A DNA stretch of 6,801 nucleotides, taken from positions 1 through 6,801 of the forward strand of contig JAFGSC010000053.1 in the NCBI GenBank assembly GCA_016934875.1, given 5' to 3'. A program made the translations under genes and the position numbers. The stretch comes from Candidatus Atribacteria bacterium (GTDB lineage: Bacteria; Atribacterota; Phoenicimicrobiia; Phoenicimicrobiales; Stramentimicrobiaceae). A model generated the notes under the pieces. It ran no database searches. It had not been told where the DNA came from and saw nothing but the letters and a program-made list of their open reading frames with translations. Numbering within the stretch: position 1 is the first letter of the stretch; each line of letters opens with the position of its first letter. This document shows positions 1 to 5,760 of the stretch, in pieces.

Positions 1-2
1 TA

Positions 3-1541
3 GGAAGGATACTGAAAAGCAGGGGCCTGAACGTATCCATTCAAAAGCATGACCCCTATCTTAATGTGGATGCAGGAACGATGAGTCCTTTTCAGCATGG
101 AGAAGCCTTTGTAACTGAGGATGGCGCGGAAACCGATCTTGACCTTGGCCATTATGAGCGGTTTATTGATGTTAACTTGACCAAGGATAATAGCGTAACA
201 ACTGGGAAAATTTATAATACGGTTATTTCAAAAGAGAGGCACGGAGATTTTCTAGGGAAAACAGTTCAGATTATTCCCCATGTTACTGACGAAATCAAAG
301 CGAGTATTAAGCGTTTAAACAAGGCTGGCCATGATCCTTTGGATGTGATTATCGTGGAAATCGGTGGTACGATTGGGGATATTGAAGGGTTACCATTTTT
401 AGAAGCAATAAGGCAATTCAGGAATGACATCGGCAGAGAAAATGTCTTATACATTCATGTTTCCTTCTTTCCCTACCTCAAGGCTGCCAAGGAGATCAAA
501 TCAAAGCCAACACAACACAGCATCAAAGAACTAAGGGGAATCGGAATACAGCCCGACATATTGATTTGTCGTTCACAGTCTAGTTTAACGGATACGGTAA
601 AAGAAAAGATTTCCTTGTTTTGCGATATTCCTAAAAACGCAATTATCGAAACACAGGATGTAGATTCGATTTATGAAGTTCCCATTGTTTTGGAGGAACA
701 AAAACTCGGAGACTTAATCACCGATTTATTGAAACTGACCAATAAAAAGCCTGATTTGAAACAATGGAGAGAGATGGTTTACAGGCTTCATCATCCGGAT
801 AAGAAAGTCACGATCGGAGTTATTGGAAAATATATTCGCTTGAAAGATGCCTATATGAGTATCAATGAAGCATTGATCCATGGCGGGATTTATCATAATT
901 GTAAAGTTGAGATTAAGAGAATTGATTCTGACCAGATTCTAAAGAATGATATTCAGAAAACTTTAAAGAATCTTCATGGCATACTGATTCCCGGTGGTTT
1001 TGGAGTCAGGGGAATCGAGGGGAAAATCCAGGCTATTCAATATGCACGTGAACGTAAAATACCCTTTATGGGTATTTGCCTAGGGATGCAGTGTGCCCTG
1101 GTTGAATTTGCCAGGCACAAACTTGGTATGGCTCAAGCGAATAGTATGGAATTTGATGCTGATACAGAATTCCCCATTTTTATACTCATGGAAAAGCAAT
1201 TAAAAATTGCCGATAAAGGTGGGACGATGAGATTGGGTAGCTATGATTGTCATTTGGATAAGAATAGTCTTGCTTACCAGATTTACCAGAAGGAAGTTGT
1301 ACAGGAAAGACATCGACATCGATATGAATTTAATAATTTATTTTTGCCAAAATTTGAACAAGCTGGTATAATGTTTAGCGGAATGAACCAGGAAAATAAT
1401 TTAGTGGAAGTTATTGAACTAAAAGATCATCCCTGGTTTGTAGGAATGCAATTTCATCCTGAATTTAAATCCAGGCCCAGTTGTCCCCATCCCATGTTTA
1501 AAAGCTTTATTGGGGCGGCAATTCAAAAAAGCCAATCTTAA
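3..1541 (+). CDS. pyrG: CTP synthase (glutamine-hydrolysing), 5'-truncated by the window edge
   Basis: Makes CTP from UTP, ATP and glutamine in the cytoplasm, the last step of de novo pyrimidine ribonucleotide synthesis. The reading frame is open to the left edge; codons from position 3 read GRILKSRGLNV, then DPYLNVDAGTMSP, both typical of the synthetase domain. A GTG at 66 lies inside this conserved block and is not the start. About 24 N-terminal residues, including the ATP P-loop, lie outside the window. Visible landmarks are GAETDLDLGHYERF, SKPTQHS (501-521) and ETQDVDSIYEVP in the amidoligase domain. In the class I glutamine amidotransferase domain I see the oxyanion loop PGGFGVRG (990-1013), the nucleophile Cys in GICLGMQ (Cys codon 1077-1079) and the His/Glu pair in FHPEF (His 1455-1457, Glu 1461-1463). 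The 512 visible residues plus those missing match the family length of about 535-545. It stops 40 nt before the next gene, so co-transcription is likely. Confidence 0.97.
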   Translation, partial: GRILKSRGLNVSIQKHDPYLNVDAGTMSPFQHGEAFVTEDGAETDLDLGHYERFIDVNLTKDNSVTTGKIYNTVISKERHGDFLGKTVQIIPHVTDEIKASIKRLNKAGHDPLDVIIVEIGGTIGDIEGLPFLEAIRQFRNDIGRENVLYIHVSFFPYLKAAKEIKSKPTQHSIKELRGIGIQPDILICRSQSSLTDTVKEKISLFCDIPKNAIIETQDVDSIYEVPIVLEEQKLGDLITDLLKLTNKKPDLKQWREMVYRLHHPDKKVTIGVIGKYIRLKDAYMSINEALIHGGIYHNCKVEIKRIDSDQILKNDIQKTLKNLHGILIPGGFGVRGIEGKIQAIQYARERKIPFMGICLGMQCALVEFARHKLGMAQANSMEFDADTEFPIFILMEKQLKIADKGGTMRLGSYDCHLDKNSLAYQIYQKEVVQERHRHRYEFNNLFLPKFEQAGIMFSGMNQENNLVEVIELKDHPWFVGMQFHPEFKSRPSCPHPMFKSFIGAAIQKSQS

Positions 1542-1571
1542 AAAGATTATTTTTGGTTGAAATCATTTATT

Positions 1572-1577
1572 GGAGAG
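1572..1577 (+). promoter_or_regulatory. Ribosome binding site deciding the nucleotidyltransferase start
   Basis: GGAGAG lies 4 nt upstream of the ATG at 1582 (6 nt counted from the GGAG core). A TTG at 1570 in the same frame would place this Shine-Dalgarno sequence inside the gene and has no ribosome binding site of its own. The ATG also gives the N-terminus expected of the family, MDALVLAG. Confidence 0.7.
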
Positions 1578-1581
1578 TGCT

Positions 1582-2349
1582 ATGGATGCATTGGTTTTGG
1601 CCGGCGCAAAAATTGTTGATAAAATCGAAAATCACAATAAACTAACCAATAAATCCTTATTAATGTTAAATGACATTCCAATGATCGAATATGTCGTTGA
1701 TGCCTTAAATCAGGCAGAAGAGGTTAACGATATCATTGTTGTTGGCCCTCCAGAGTTATCTCAATACATTGAGCCTAAGGTCAATAAAATTTTAACATCA
1801 ACAGAATCAATTATTGATAATATCAAGATTGGAATTGATTACATTCATAAAGAGAATAAGATTATTTTGTTGACGTCGGATATCCCGTTAATCACAGGAG
1901 AGGTTATTGACCGTTTTATTCGAAAATGTCAAGAATATGAAGCCTTTTTATATTATCCATTTATTTTAAAGGAGAACATTCTTCAAAAGTATCCAGATAC
2001 GGTTCGCTCGTATGCAGTACTTAAAGAAGGGATTTTGTGCGGAGGAAATGCGGTTGTCTTCTCTCCGGAGCTATTTGAAAAAAATAGGGATTTAATTCTT
2101 GACTTGTATGAAAAACGGAAAAGCGTTTATCAATATGTTAAGTTACTGGGGTTTAAGTTTATTTTGAAATACCTGTTAAAATCTTTGACGATTCAAGAAA
2201 TTGAAGATCGGGCTGCTGAAATTGTTGGTTATCCTGTGAAGGGAATTGTCATTGATGATCCGGAAATGATGATTGATCTGGATAAGTTAAGTGATTACGA
2301 ACTTATTTTAAGGATGATCAGTCAGAATAATCGAAATCCTATCGGATAA
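1582..2349 (+). CDS. MobA-like NTP transferase (GT-A fold) of unknown substrate
   Basis: Probable cytoplasmic nucleotidyltransferase of the NTP_transf_3/MobA-like superfamily, 255 aa; the acceptor and nucleotide cannot be told from sequence. Seen: an N-terminal beta strand ALVLAGAK (3-10), then NKSLLMLNDIPMIEYVVDAL (23-42), which resembles the nucleotide-binding 'NK.LL.l.g.PMieyvl.aL' segment. ILLTSDIPLI (95-104) provides the Asp100 that usually binds metal. GGNAVVFSP (154-162) fits a substrate loop, and residues 225-241 (DDPEMMIDLDKLSDYEL) resemble the C-terminal 'D.D.peDl' ending of the family. Odd feature: the canonical glycine-rich loop LAGGxGxRM is replaced by LAGAKIVDKIENHNK, with a second-Gly loss and no Arg-Met, so activity may be altered. 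It follows pyrG by 40 nt and is probably in the same transcript. The substrate could be a sugar phosphate, a molybdopterin-type cofactor or a phospho-alcohol. Confidence 0.75.
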   Translation: MDALVLAGAKIVDKIENHNKLTNKSLLMLNDIPMIEYVVDALNQAEEVNDIIVVGPPELSQYIEPKVNKILTSTESIIDNIKIGIDYIHKENKIILLTSDIPLITGEVIDRFIRKCQEYEAFLYYPFILKENILQKYPDTVRSYAVLKEGILCGGNAVVFSPELFEKNRDLILDLYEKRKSVYQYVKLLGFKFILKYLLKSLTIQEIEDRAAEIVGYPVKGIVIDDPEMMIDLDKLSDYELILRMISQNNRNPIG

Positions 2350-2366
2350 AAGCTATTTTGCTATCT

Positions 2367-2405
2367 TACAATAATGGAAAACCTGCTGGGAAGTATTGTA
2401 TTTTT
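2367..2405 (+). terminator. Weak possible intrinsic terminator after the nucleotidyltransferase gene
   Basis: TACAATA (2367-2373) and TATTGTA (2394-2400) are perfect inverted 7-mers, immediately followed by TTTTT (2401-2405). The 20-nt interval can fold a small CC-TGCT-GG inner stem. The outer stem is almost entirely A/T, so efficiency is doubtful. It sits 17 nt after the stop codon, where a terminator for the pyrG transcript would be expected. It also overlaps the -35 element of the proposed rho promoter. Confidence 0.3.
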
Positions 2406-2423
2406 AAAGGGAAGTGATATAAT
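2396..2423 (+). promoter_or_regulatory. Putative extended -10 sigma-A promoter for rho
   Basis: A perfect TATAAT at 2418-2423 is preceded by TG and one base (TGATATAAT), an extended -10. The matching -35 is poor (TTGTAT at 2396-2401, 16-nt spacer), which is tolerated with an extended -10. Transcription would begin near 2430, giving rho an untranslated leader of about 200 nt. This is inferred from motif matching only. Confidence 0.5.
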
Positions 2424-2629
2424 TTTGTTAAAATATGTAACTCCATAGTTATTCTTCATGAAATTTTTCCCACTTCGTCCTATAAAGAAGACGATTTTGT
2501 TTGATTGTTATATTAATGAGAGACTGAATAAAGATGGCCATTTCATTATTTAATGTAAAAGTCTATGTATATTCAAACCATTTTTTTATTGTAATGATAA
2601 ATATTTAAAAGCTTGAGGGGGTTTTTGTT
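2424..2629 (+). other. Long AT-rich leader upstream of rho, no convincing gene
   Basis: The stretch between the proposed rho promoter and the rho start has no ORF with a ribosome binding site. Two tiny ORFs exist, ATG at 2458 to stop at 2553 (31 codons) and ATG at 2534 (about 25 codons), but neither has a Shine-Dalgarno sequence. A pyrimidine-rich patch (TTTTTCCCACTTCGTCCT, about 2464-2481) is the only C-containing single-stranded candidate. E. coli rho has a regulated leader, so a control role is possible but not shown here. Confidence 0.35.
2615..2622 (+). promoter_or_regulatory. Ribosome binding site supporting the TTG start of rho
   Basis: GAGGGGGT lies 7 nt before the TTG at 2630. It is the only purine-rich Shine-Dalgarno-like sequence in the region. 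The next in-frame ATG (residue 29) would delete half of the N-terminal helical domain, so the TTG is preferred. Confidence 0.7.
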
Positions 2630-3889
2630 TTGGAATTAAATGAATTAAAAGAGTTAAAAATTAGTGAATTGTGTAAGATTGCGAATGAATTTGAAATCAA
2701 TAATTGTGCCCGAATGAAAAAAACTGATTTGATTTTTAATATCCTTAAGGCACAGACTGAAAAAAAAGGATACATGTTTTCTGAGGGGATATTGGATATC
2801 ATGAAAGAAGGATTCGGATTTCTTCGTACGGGGGGTTACTTGCCCAGTACAAATGATGTCTATATTTCTCCTTCCCAGATCAAACGTTTTAACCTAAGCA
2901 ACGGTGACTTAGTATCTGGACAGGTAAGATATCCCAAAGAAGGTGAGCGATATTTTGCCTTATTAAAAGTAGAAGCGGTAAATCATGAAGACCCGGATTT
3001 GTCTAAAGAGCGTATTGATTTTGAAAATCTCACACCGCTTTTCCCTCAAGAGAGGTTTAAACTGGAAACAAAGCCTTATGAATTGTCTACAAGGGTTATT
3101 GATCTTTTTTCTCCGATTGGCAAGGGACAGAGAGGATTAATCGTTTCTCCGCCAAAAGCTGGTAAAACCATGCTGTTGGAAAAAATTGCCAATGGAATTA
3201 CCACCAATCATCCGGAAACAATCTTGATGGTATTATTAATTGACGAGCGTCCAGAAGAGGTTACCGGACTAAGGCGTTCAGTAAACAATGCCGAAGTGAT
3301 CAGCTCAACTTTTGATCAGCCGATTAGCAACCATATCAAAGTTGCCGAGGTCGTTCTGGAAAGAGCAAAAAGATTAGTTGAACTTAAGCACGATGTGGTG
3401 ATCCTGTTGGATAGTATTACCAGGCTTGCCAGGGCTTACAATCTGAATATTCCGACTAGCGGGAAAACTTTATCGGGAGGTTTGGATTCCACTGCGTTGT
3501 ATTATCCAAAACGCTTTTTCGGCGCTGCTCGGAATATTGAAGAAGGGGGAAGCTTAACCATACTGGCTACGTGCCTTGTGGAAACCGGGAGCCGTATGGA
3601 TGACGTAATTTTTGAAGAGTTTAAAGGAACTGGGAACATGGAATTACGATTAGACCGGGAAATATCCGAGAATCGTATTTTCCCGGCAATCGATATCAAA
3701 CGTTCAGGTACTAGAAAAGAGGAATTATTATTAGATGCAGATCAATTAAGTAAAGCGTGGTTAATGAGACGCGCTTTGGCTGGTCAGACGACCATTGATG
3801 CGATCAGTTTATTACTGAATAGGTTAAAGAAAACAAAAAACAATGATGATTTTTTGAATACGATTAAAGATGAAAATAATAACCGCTAA
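2630..3889 (+). CDS. rho: Transcription termination factor Rho
   Basis: Hexameric RNA-dependent ATPase/helicase that releases RNA polymerase from untranslated transcripts. At 419 aa it equals the length of E. coli Rho and aligns from end to end by eye. Domains in order: N-terminal helical Rho_N (about 1-45), the RNA-binding cold-shock-like domain with the RNP1-type GFGFLR (61-66) and YISPSQIKRF (78-87), then the RecA-like ATPase. The ATPase shows Walker A PPKAGKT (174-180), the catalytic-glutamate segment LIDERPEEVT (203-212), Walker B ILLDSITRLARAYN (258-271), a Q-loop around TSGKTLSGGLD (276-286) and the R-loop region EEFKGTGNMEL (329-339). The bicyclomycin-contact segments look intact. No insertion between the RNA-binding and ATPase domains is seen, unlike some actinobacterial Rho proteins. 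The start is TTG with a GAGGGGGT ribosome binding site, perhaps limiting expression. It probably has its own promoter at 2396-2423. Confidence 0.98.
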   Translation: MELNELKELKISELCKIANEFEINNCARMKKTDLIFNILKAQTEKKGYMFSEGILDIMKEGFGFLRTGGYLPSTNDVYISPSQIKRFNLSNGDLVSGQVRYPKEGERYFALLKVEAVNHEDPDLSKERIDFENLTPLFPQERFKLETKPYELSTRVIDLFSPIGKGQRGLIVSPPKAGKTMLLEKIANGITTNHPETILMVLLIDERPEEVTGLRRSVNNAEVISSTFDQPISNHIKVAEVVLERAKRLVELKHDVVILLDSITRLARAYNLNIPTSGKTLSGGLDSTALYYPKRFFGAARNIEEGGSLTILATCLVETGSRMDDVIFEEFKGTGNMELRLDREISENRIFPAIDIKRSGTRKEELLLDADQLSKAWLMRRALAGQTTIDAISLLLNRLKKTKNNDDFLNTIKDENNNR

Positions 3890-3919
3890 ATAGTTTTGCT
3901 AAGTTATAGAAAACTATTT
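3888..3919 (+). terminator. AT-rich hairpin at the end of rho, possible weak terminator
   Basis: AAATAGTTTT (3888-3897) and AAAACTATTT (3910-3919) form a perfect 10-bp inverted repeat around a 12-nt interval that can add CTA/TAG pairs. The left arm overlaps the rho stop codon. The right arm ends in TTTT (3917-3920) but no further U-tract follows, and the stem has only one G-C pair in ten. It could be a weak terminator or an mRNA 3'-end stabiliser. It overlaps the first base of the rpmE -35 box. Confidence 0.35.
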
Positions 3920-3947
3920 TGACGATCGATAGGACTTATGGTATAAT
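3919..3947 (+). promoter_or_regulatory. Strong sigma-A promoter for rpmE
   Basis: TTGACG (3919-3924), a 17-nt spacer and TATAAT (3942-3947) match the housekeeping consensus at 11 of 12 positions. A TG at 3939-3940 adds an extended -10. Transcription should start near 3954, about 40 nt before the rpmE start codon. This is the best promoter in the window and fits the high expression of a ribosomal protein. No Zur-type zinc operator was recognised around it. Confidence 0.85.
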
Positions 3948-3993
3948 TTTTTTCGGTGTTTTAGGGTACTATAAAAAATAAAGGGGAACAACA

Positions 3994-4239
3994 ATGAAAA
4001 AAGGAATACATCCCAAATATGGTAAGGCAATGATTACTTGCGCATGTGGCAATACCTTTGAGACAGGTTCTACGAAGGAAGAGATTCGTGTAGAAATTTG
4101 TTCCGCATGCCATCCATTTTTTACTGGTAAGCAAAAAATACTTGATTCAGCTGGTCGAGTTGAAAAGTTTAATCGTAGGTATAATCTGAGCTTGGAATCG
4201 GATGAAAATAATGATGAACAAGAATCAAAAGAAAAGTGA
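3994..4239 (+). CDS. rpmE: 50S ribosomal protein L31, zinc-binding (C+) type
   Basis: Small protein of the large ribosomal subunit that helps bridge the subunits at the central protuberance. At 81 aa it begins MKKGIHPKYG, diagnostic of L31. Cysteines at 16, 18, 36 and 39 (CAC...CSAC) give the zinc-ribbon set of the C+ paralogue, as opposed to the zinc-free YtiA/RpmE2 type. The core HPFFTGKQK (40-48) and the RVEKFNRRYN stretch (55-64) are typical. The last 17 residues form an acidic, low-complexity tail rich in Glu, Asp and Asn, longer than in the shortest L31 proteins. The ribosome binding site AAGGGGA (3981-3987) lies 6 nt before the ATG. It is driven by its own strong promoter and closed by the terminator at 4285-4322, so it is probably largely a single-gene transcript. 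Confidence 0.97.
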   Translation: MKKGIHPKYGKAMITCACGNTFETGSTKEEIRVEICSACHPFFTGKQKILDSAGRVEKFNRRYNLSLESDENNDEQESKEK

Positions 4240-4277
4240 TTCTATAGTTTTAAAATCAGGGAACTAAGCAGGATCAC
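4236..4277 (+). other. Imperfect stem-loop between rpmE and the terminator
   Basis: GTGATTC (4236-4242) can pair with GGATCAC (4271-4277), seven pairs including one G-U. Nested inside, TAGTTTT (4245-4251) can pair with GGAACTA (4260-4266) with two G-U pairs. The outer left arm overlaps the rpmE stop codon. ATCAC in the right arm can instead pair with GTGA at 4284-4287, at the foot of the following terminator. A structural or regulatory role is only inferred. Confidence 0.3.
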
Positions 4278-4284
4278 AATATCG

Positions 4285-4322
4285 TGAATAAAAAACAGGG
4301 CATATGCTCTGTTTTTTATTCA
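4285..4322 (+). terminator. Strong intrinsic terminator after rpmE, bidirectional
   Basis: A 17-bp stem with arms 4285-4301 and 4306-4322 encloses an ATAT loop; all pairs are Watson-Crick except one G-U. The GC-containing top (CAGGGC/GCTCTG) is followed by TTTTTT in the right arm, with AAAAAA in the left arm, so it should work for both strands. It ends 26 nt before the tdk ATG, inside what would be the tdk leader if transcription comes from rpmE. Confidence 0.9.
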
Positions 4323-4335
4323 TATAGGTAGGCGT

Positions 4336-4344
4336 GGAGGAAGG
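4336..4344 (+). promoter_or_regulatory. Ribosome binding site deciding the tdk start
   Basis: GGAGGAAGG is a near-perfect Shine-Dalgarno sequence, with 8 nt between its GGAGG core and the ATG at 4349. An in-frame GTG at 4334 precedes and would absorb this site, so the ATG is the real start. Confidence 0.85.
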
Positions 4345-4348
4345 TCAG

Positions 4349-4960
4349 ATGCAAGAAACCTGTGAGGGCGGAAGTATTGAAGTGATTTGTGGAAGCATGT
4401 TCAGCGGGAAAAGCGAAGAGCTCATTCGAAGAGTAAGACGTGTTCAGATTGCTAAAAAGAAAATAGAGGTCTATAAGCCAGCAATCGATTATCGCTACCA
4501 TATTCAATATATTTTTTCACATAACGGAAGTAAGATCAAGGCTATGTGTGTTGAAAAAGCTAAAGAAATACTGAATCTTACCAAAGAAGATGCAGATGTC
4601 ATAGCGATTGACGAGGCACAATTTTTTGATAGTGAGATTGTCCCTGTGTGCCAGGCATTAGCTGACCAGGGAAAACGGATCATTGTTGCCGGGCTTGATC
4701 AGGATTTCCGTGGTGAACCATTTGGCTCCATGCCGGAATTAATGGCAGTGGCAGAATACGTTGATAAGCTCCATGCAATTTGTATGGTATGTGGAAGAAC
4801 AGCATCGCGAACACAAAGGCTCGTCAATGGAAAGCCAGCCGATTATGACGACCCTACGATCCTGATCGGAGCAAATGAAAGTTATGAAGCAAGATGTCGT
4901 CACTGTCACCAAGTGACTCATAGGAAAGAAAAGAATGATGAATATTTTAACAAAAGGTAG
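4349..4960 (+). CDS. tdk: Thymidine kinase (type II, TK1-like)
   Basis: Phosphorylates thymidine to dTMP with ATP, the salvage route to thymidylate. From the ATG the product is 203 aa, normal for bacterial TK1-type enzymes. The P-loop GSMFSGKS is at 15-22, followed by EELIRR. KPAIDYRY (43-50) and SHNG (57-60) match the family. The Walker B/catalytic segment is DEAQFFD (88-94), with Glu89 the likely catalytic base, and GLDQDFRGEPFG (115-126) is highly characteristic. The structural zinc site is formed by C145/C148 (CMVC) and C183/C186 (CRHC). The lasso and thymidine-binding region TASRTQRLVNGKPA precedes the second pair. thyX starts 6 nt after its stop codon, suggesting translational coupling. 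No clear promoter lies between the terminator at 4285-4322 and this gene, so expression may depend on readthrough. Confidence 0.97.
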   Translation: MQETCEGGSIEVICGSMFSGKSEELIRRVRRVQIAKKKIEVYKPAIDYRYHIQYIFSHNGSKIKAMCVEKAKEILNLTKEDADVIAIDEAQFFDSEIVPVCQALADQGKRIIVAGLDQDFRGEPFGSMPELMAVAEYVDKLHAICMVCGRTASRTQRLVNGKPADYDDPTILIGANESYEARCRHCHQVTHRKEKNDEYFNKR

Positions 4961-4966
4961 GGCGTT

Positions 4967-5644
4967 ATGAAAGTTCAGCTGATTCAGTATACTCCTGATC
5001 CCGAAAAAACAGTAGCAGAAGCAGCCAGACTTTGTTATTCTTCAAAGTCAATTCAGGAGATTTCAGATGATTTGGATCAAGAGAAGCAAAAAGAATTGAT
5101 CGATAAAATCATGCGGTTAGGACATTATTCCGTTTTAGAGCATGTTTGTTTTACTTTTGCCATTGAAGAAATTTCCAGGATTACTTCACATCAATTGGTT
5201 AGGCATCGAATTGCATCTTTTTCCCAGAGAAGTCAGAGGTATGTTAAGGTACGTAAAGAGAAATTGTATGTCGTTCCAAAAACGATACAGGAAAATTCCC
5301 TTTTGTTATCAAAGTTTAAAGAATTATCGGATCAATCTTTCAATTTATACCAGGAAATGTTGCGTCAGGAGATACCTGCGGAAGACGCAAGGTATATTTT
5401 ACCACAAGCTGTCACGACCAGTATTTTCTTTACTGCGAATGCCAGAGAATTAATTCATTTTTTCAGGTTAAGATGCTGTACCAGGGCTCAGTGGGAAATC
5501 AGAGAAATGGCAATAGAAATGTTGCATTTAGTGAAGAAGATAGCGCCGAATATTTTTAAGAATGCAGGACCTCCCTGTTTGGTGGGACCTTGTCCTGAAG
5601 GCGAGTTAACCTGTGGACATCCCTGGAAAAATGAAAATGAATAG
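4967..5644 (+). CDS. thyX: Flavin-dependent thymidylate synthase ThyX
   Basis: Converts dUMP to dTMP using methylenetetrahydrofolate, FAD and NADPH; the folate leaves as tetrahydrofolate, so dihydrofolate reductase is less needed. At 225 aa it has normal length. The ThyX signature RHRx7S is present as RHRIASFSQRS (79-89), followed by QRY. LGHYSVLEH (51-59) is the conserved FAD/dUMP-contact motif, and RCCTRAQWEIRE (169-180) holds the Arg173 that probably binds dUMP. The C-terminus carries C204, C209 and C216 followed by Gly-His, a cysteine cluster whose role I do not know. The ATG at 4967 has AAAGG (4953-4957) overlapping the end of tdk. The pairing with tdk puts de novo and salvage dTMP synthesis in one unit. 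ThyA/ThyX choice cannot be judged from this window alone. Confidence 0.97.
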   Translation: MKVQLIQYTPDPEKTVAEAARLCYSSKSIQEISDDLDQEKQKELIDKIMRLGHYSVLEHVCFTFAIEEISRITSHQLVRHRIASFSQRSQRYVKVRKEKLYVVPKTIQENSLLLSKFKELSDQSFNLYQEMLRQEIPAEDARYILPQAVTTSIFFTANARELIHFFRLRCCTRAQWEIREMAIEMLHLVKKIAPNIFKNAGPPCLVGPCPEGELTCGHPWKNENE

Positions 5645-5760
5645 AGCAAAAGATAGCAGCTATCCGATCATAGTCAAAGCATTTCTATAAAGAATACTTC
5701 GAAAATAAACAAGATTGGAAATCATTCTGACCTCAAATTGTTCGAGAAAGTAGTAAGATA
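5645..5760 (+). other. Gap between thyX and prfA, no clear promoter or terminator
   Basis: This 116-nt AT-rich stretch holds a short perfect inverted repeat, GATAG (5652-5656) and CTATC (5660-5664) around CAG, without a T-tract. TATAAA at 5685 is not matched by a recognisable -35. The best candidate ribosome binding site for prfA, GAGAAAG (5744-5750), is weak. I see no gene here; prfA may be read through from tdk-thyX. Confidence 0.4.

Noticed and set aside
266..454. Minus-strand ORF within pyrG, and similar ones within rho (3502-3699), tdk (4739-4921) and across the start of rho (2605-2802)
   Set aside because: All lie opposite well-supported genes, have no ribosome binding site and show biased, low-information products.
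2509..2514. Second -10-like TATATT with upstream TG in the rho leader
   Set aside because: No acceptable -35 lies at 16-18 nt upstream, and the element at 2418-2423 is a better match. In such AT-rich DNA chance matches are frequent.
3946..3979. A/T-only inverted repeat (ATTTTTT/AAAAAAT) upstream of the rpmE ribosome binding site, considered as a leader switch
   Set aside because: The left arm overlaps the -10 and the predicted start site, so most of it would not be in the RNA, and pure A-T pairs give little stability.
4316..4507. Minus-strand ORF overlapping the terminator and tdk start
   Set aside because: It is antisense to the tdk P-loop region and ends in the terminator stem; no domain or ribosome binding site is visible.
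5142..5453. 103-codon ORF on the plus strand, different frame
   Set aside because: It is embedded in thyX in another frame, over the RHRx7S signature. Its product matches no family I recognise and it has no ribosome binding site.
5652..5664. Short palindrome GATAGCAGCTATC after thyX as a terminator
   Set aside because: The stem is five base pairs with a three-base loop and no T-tract follows, so it is too weak to call a terminator.
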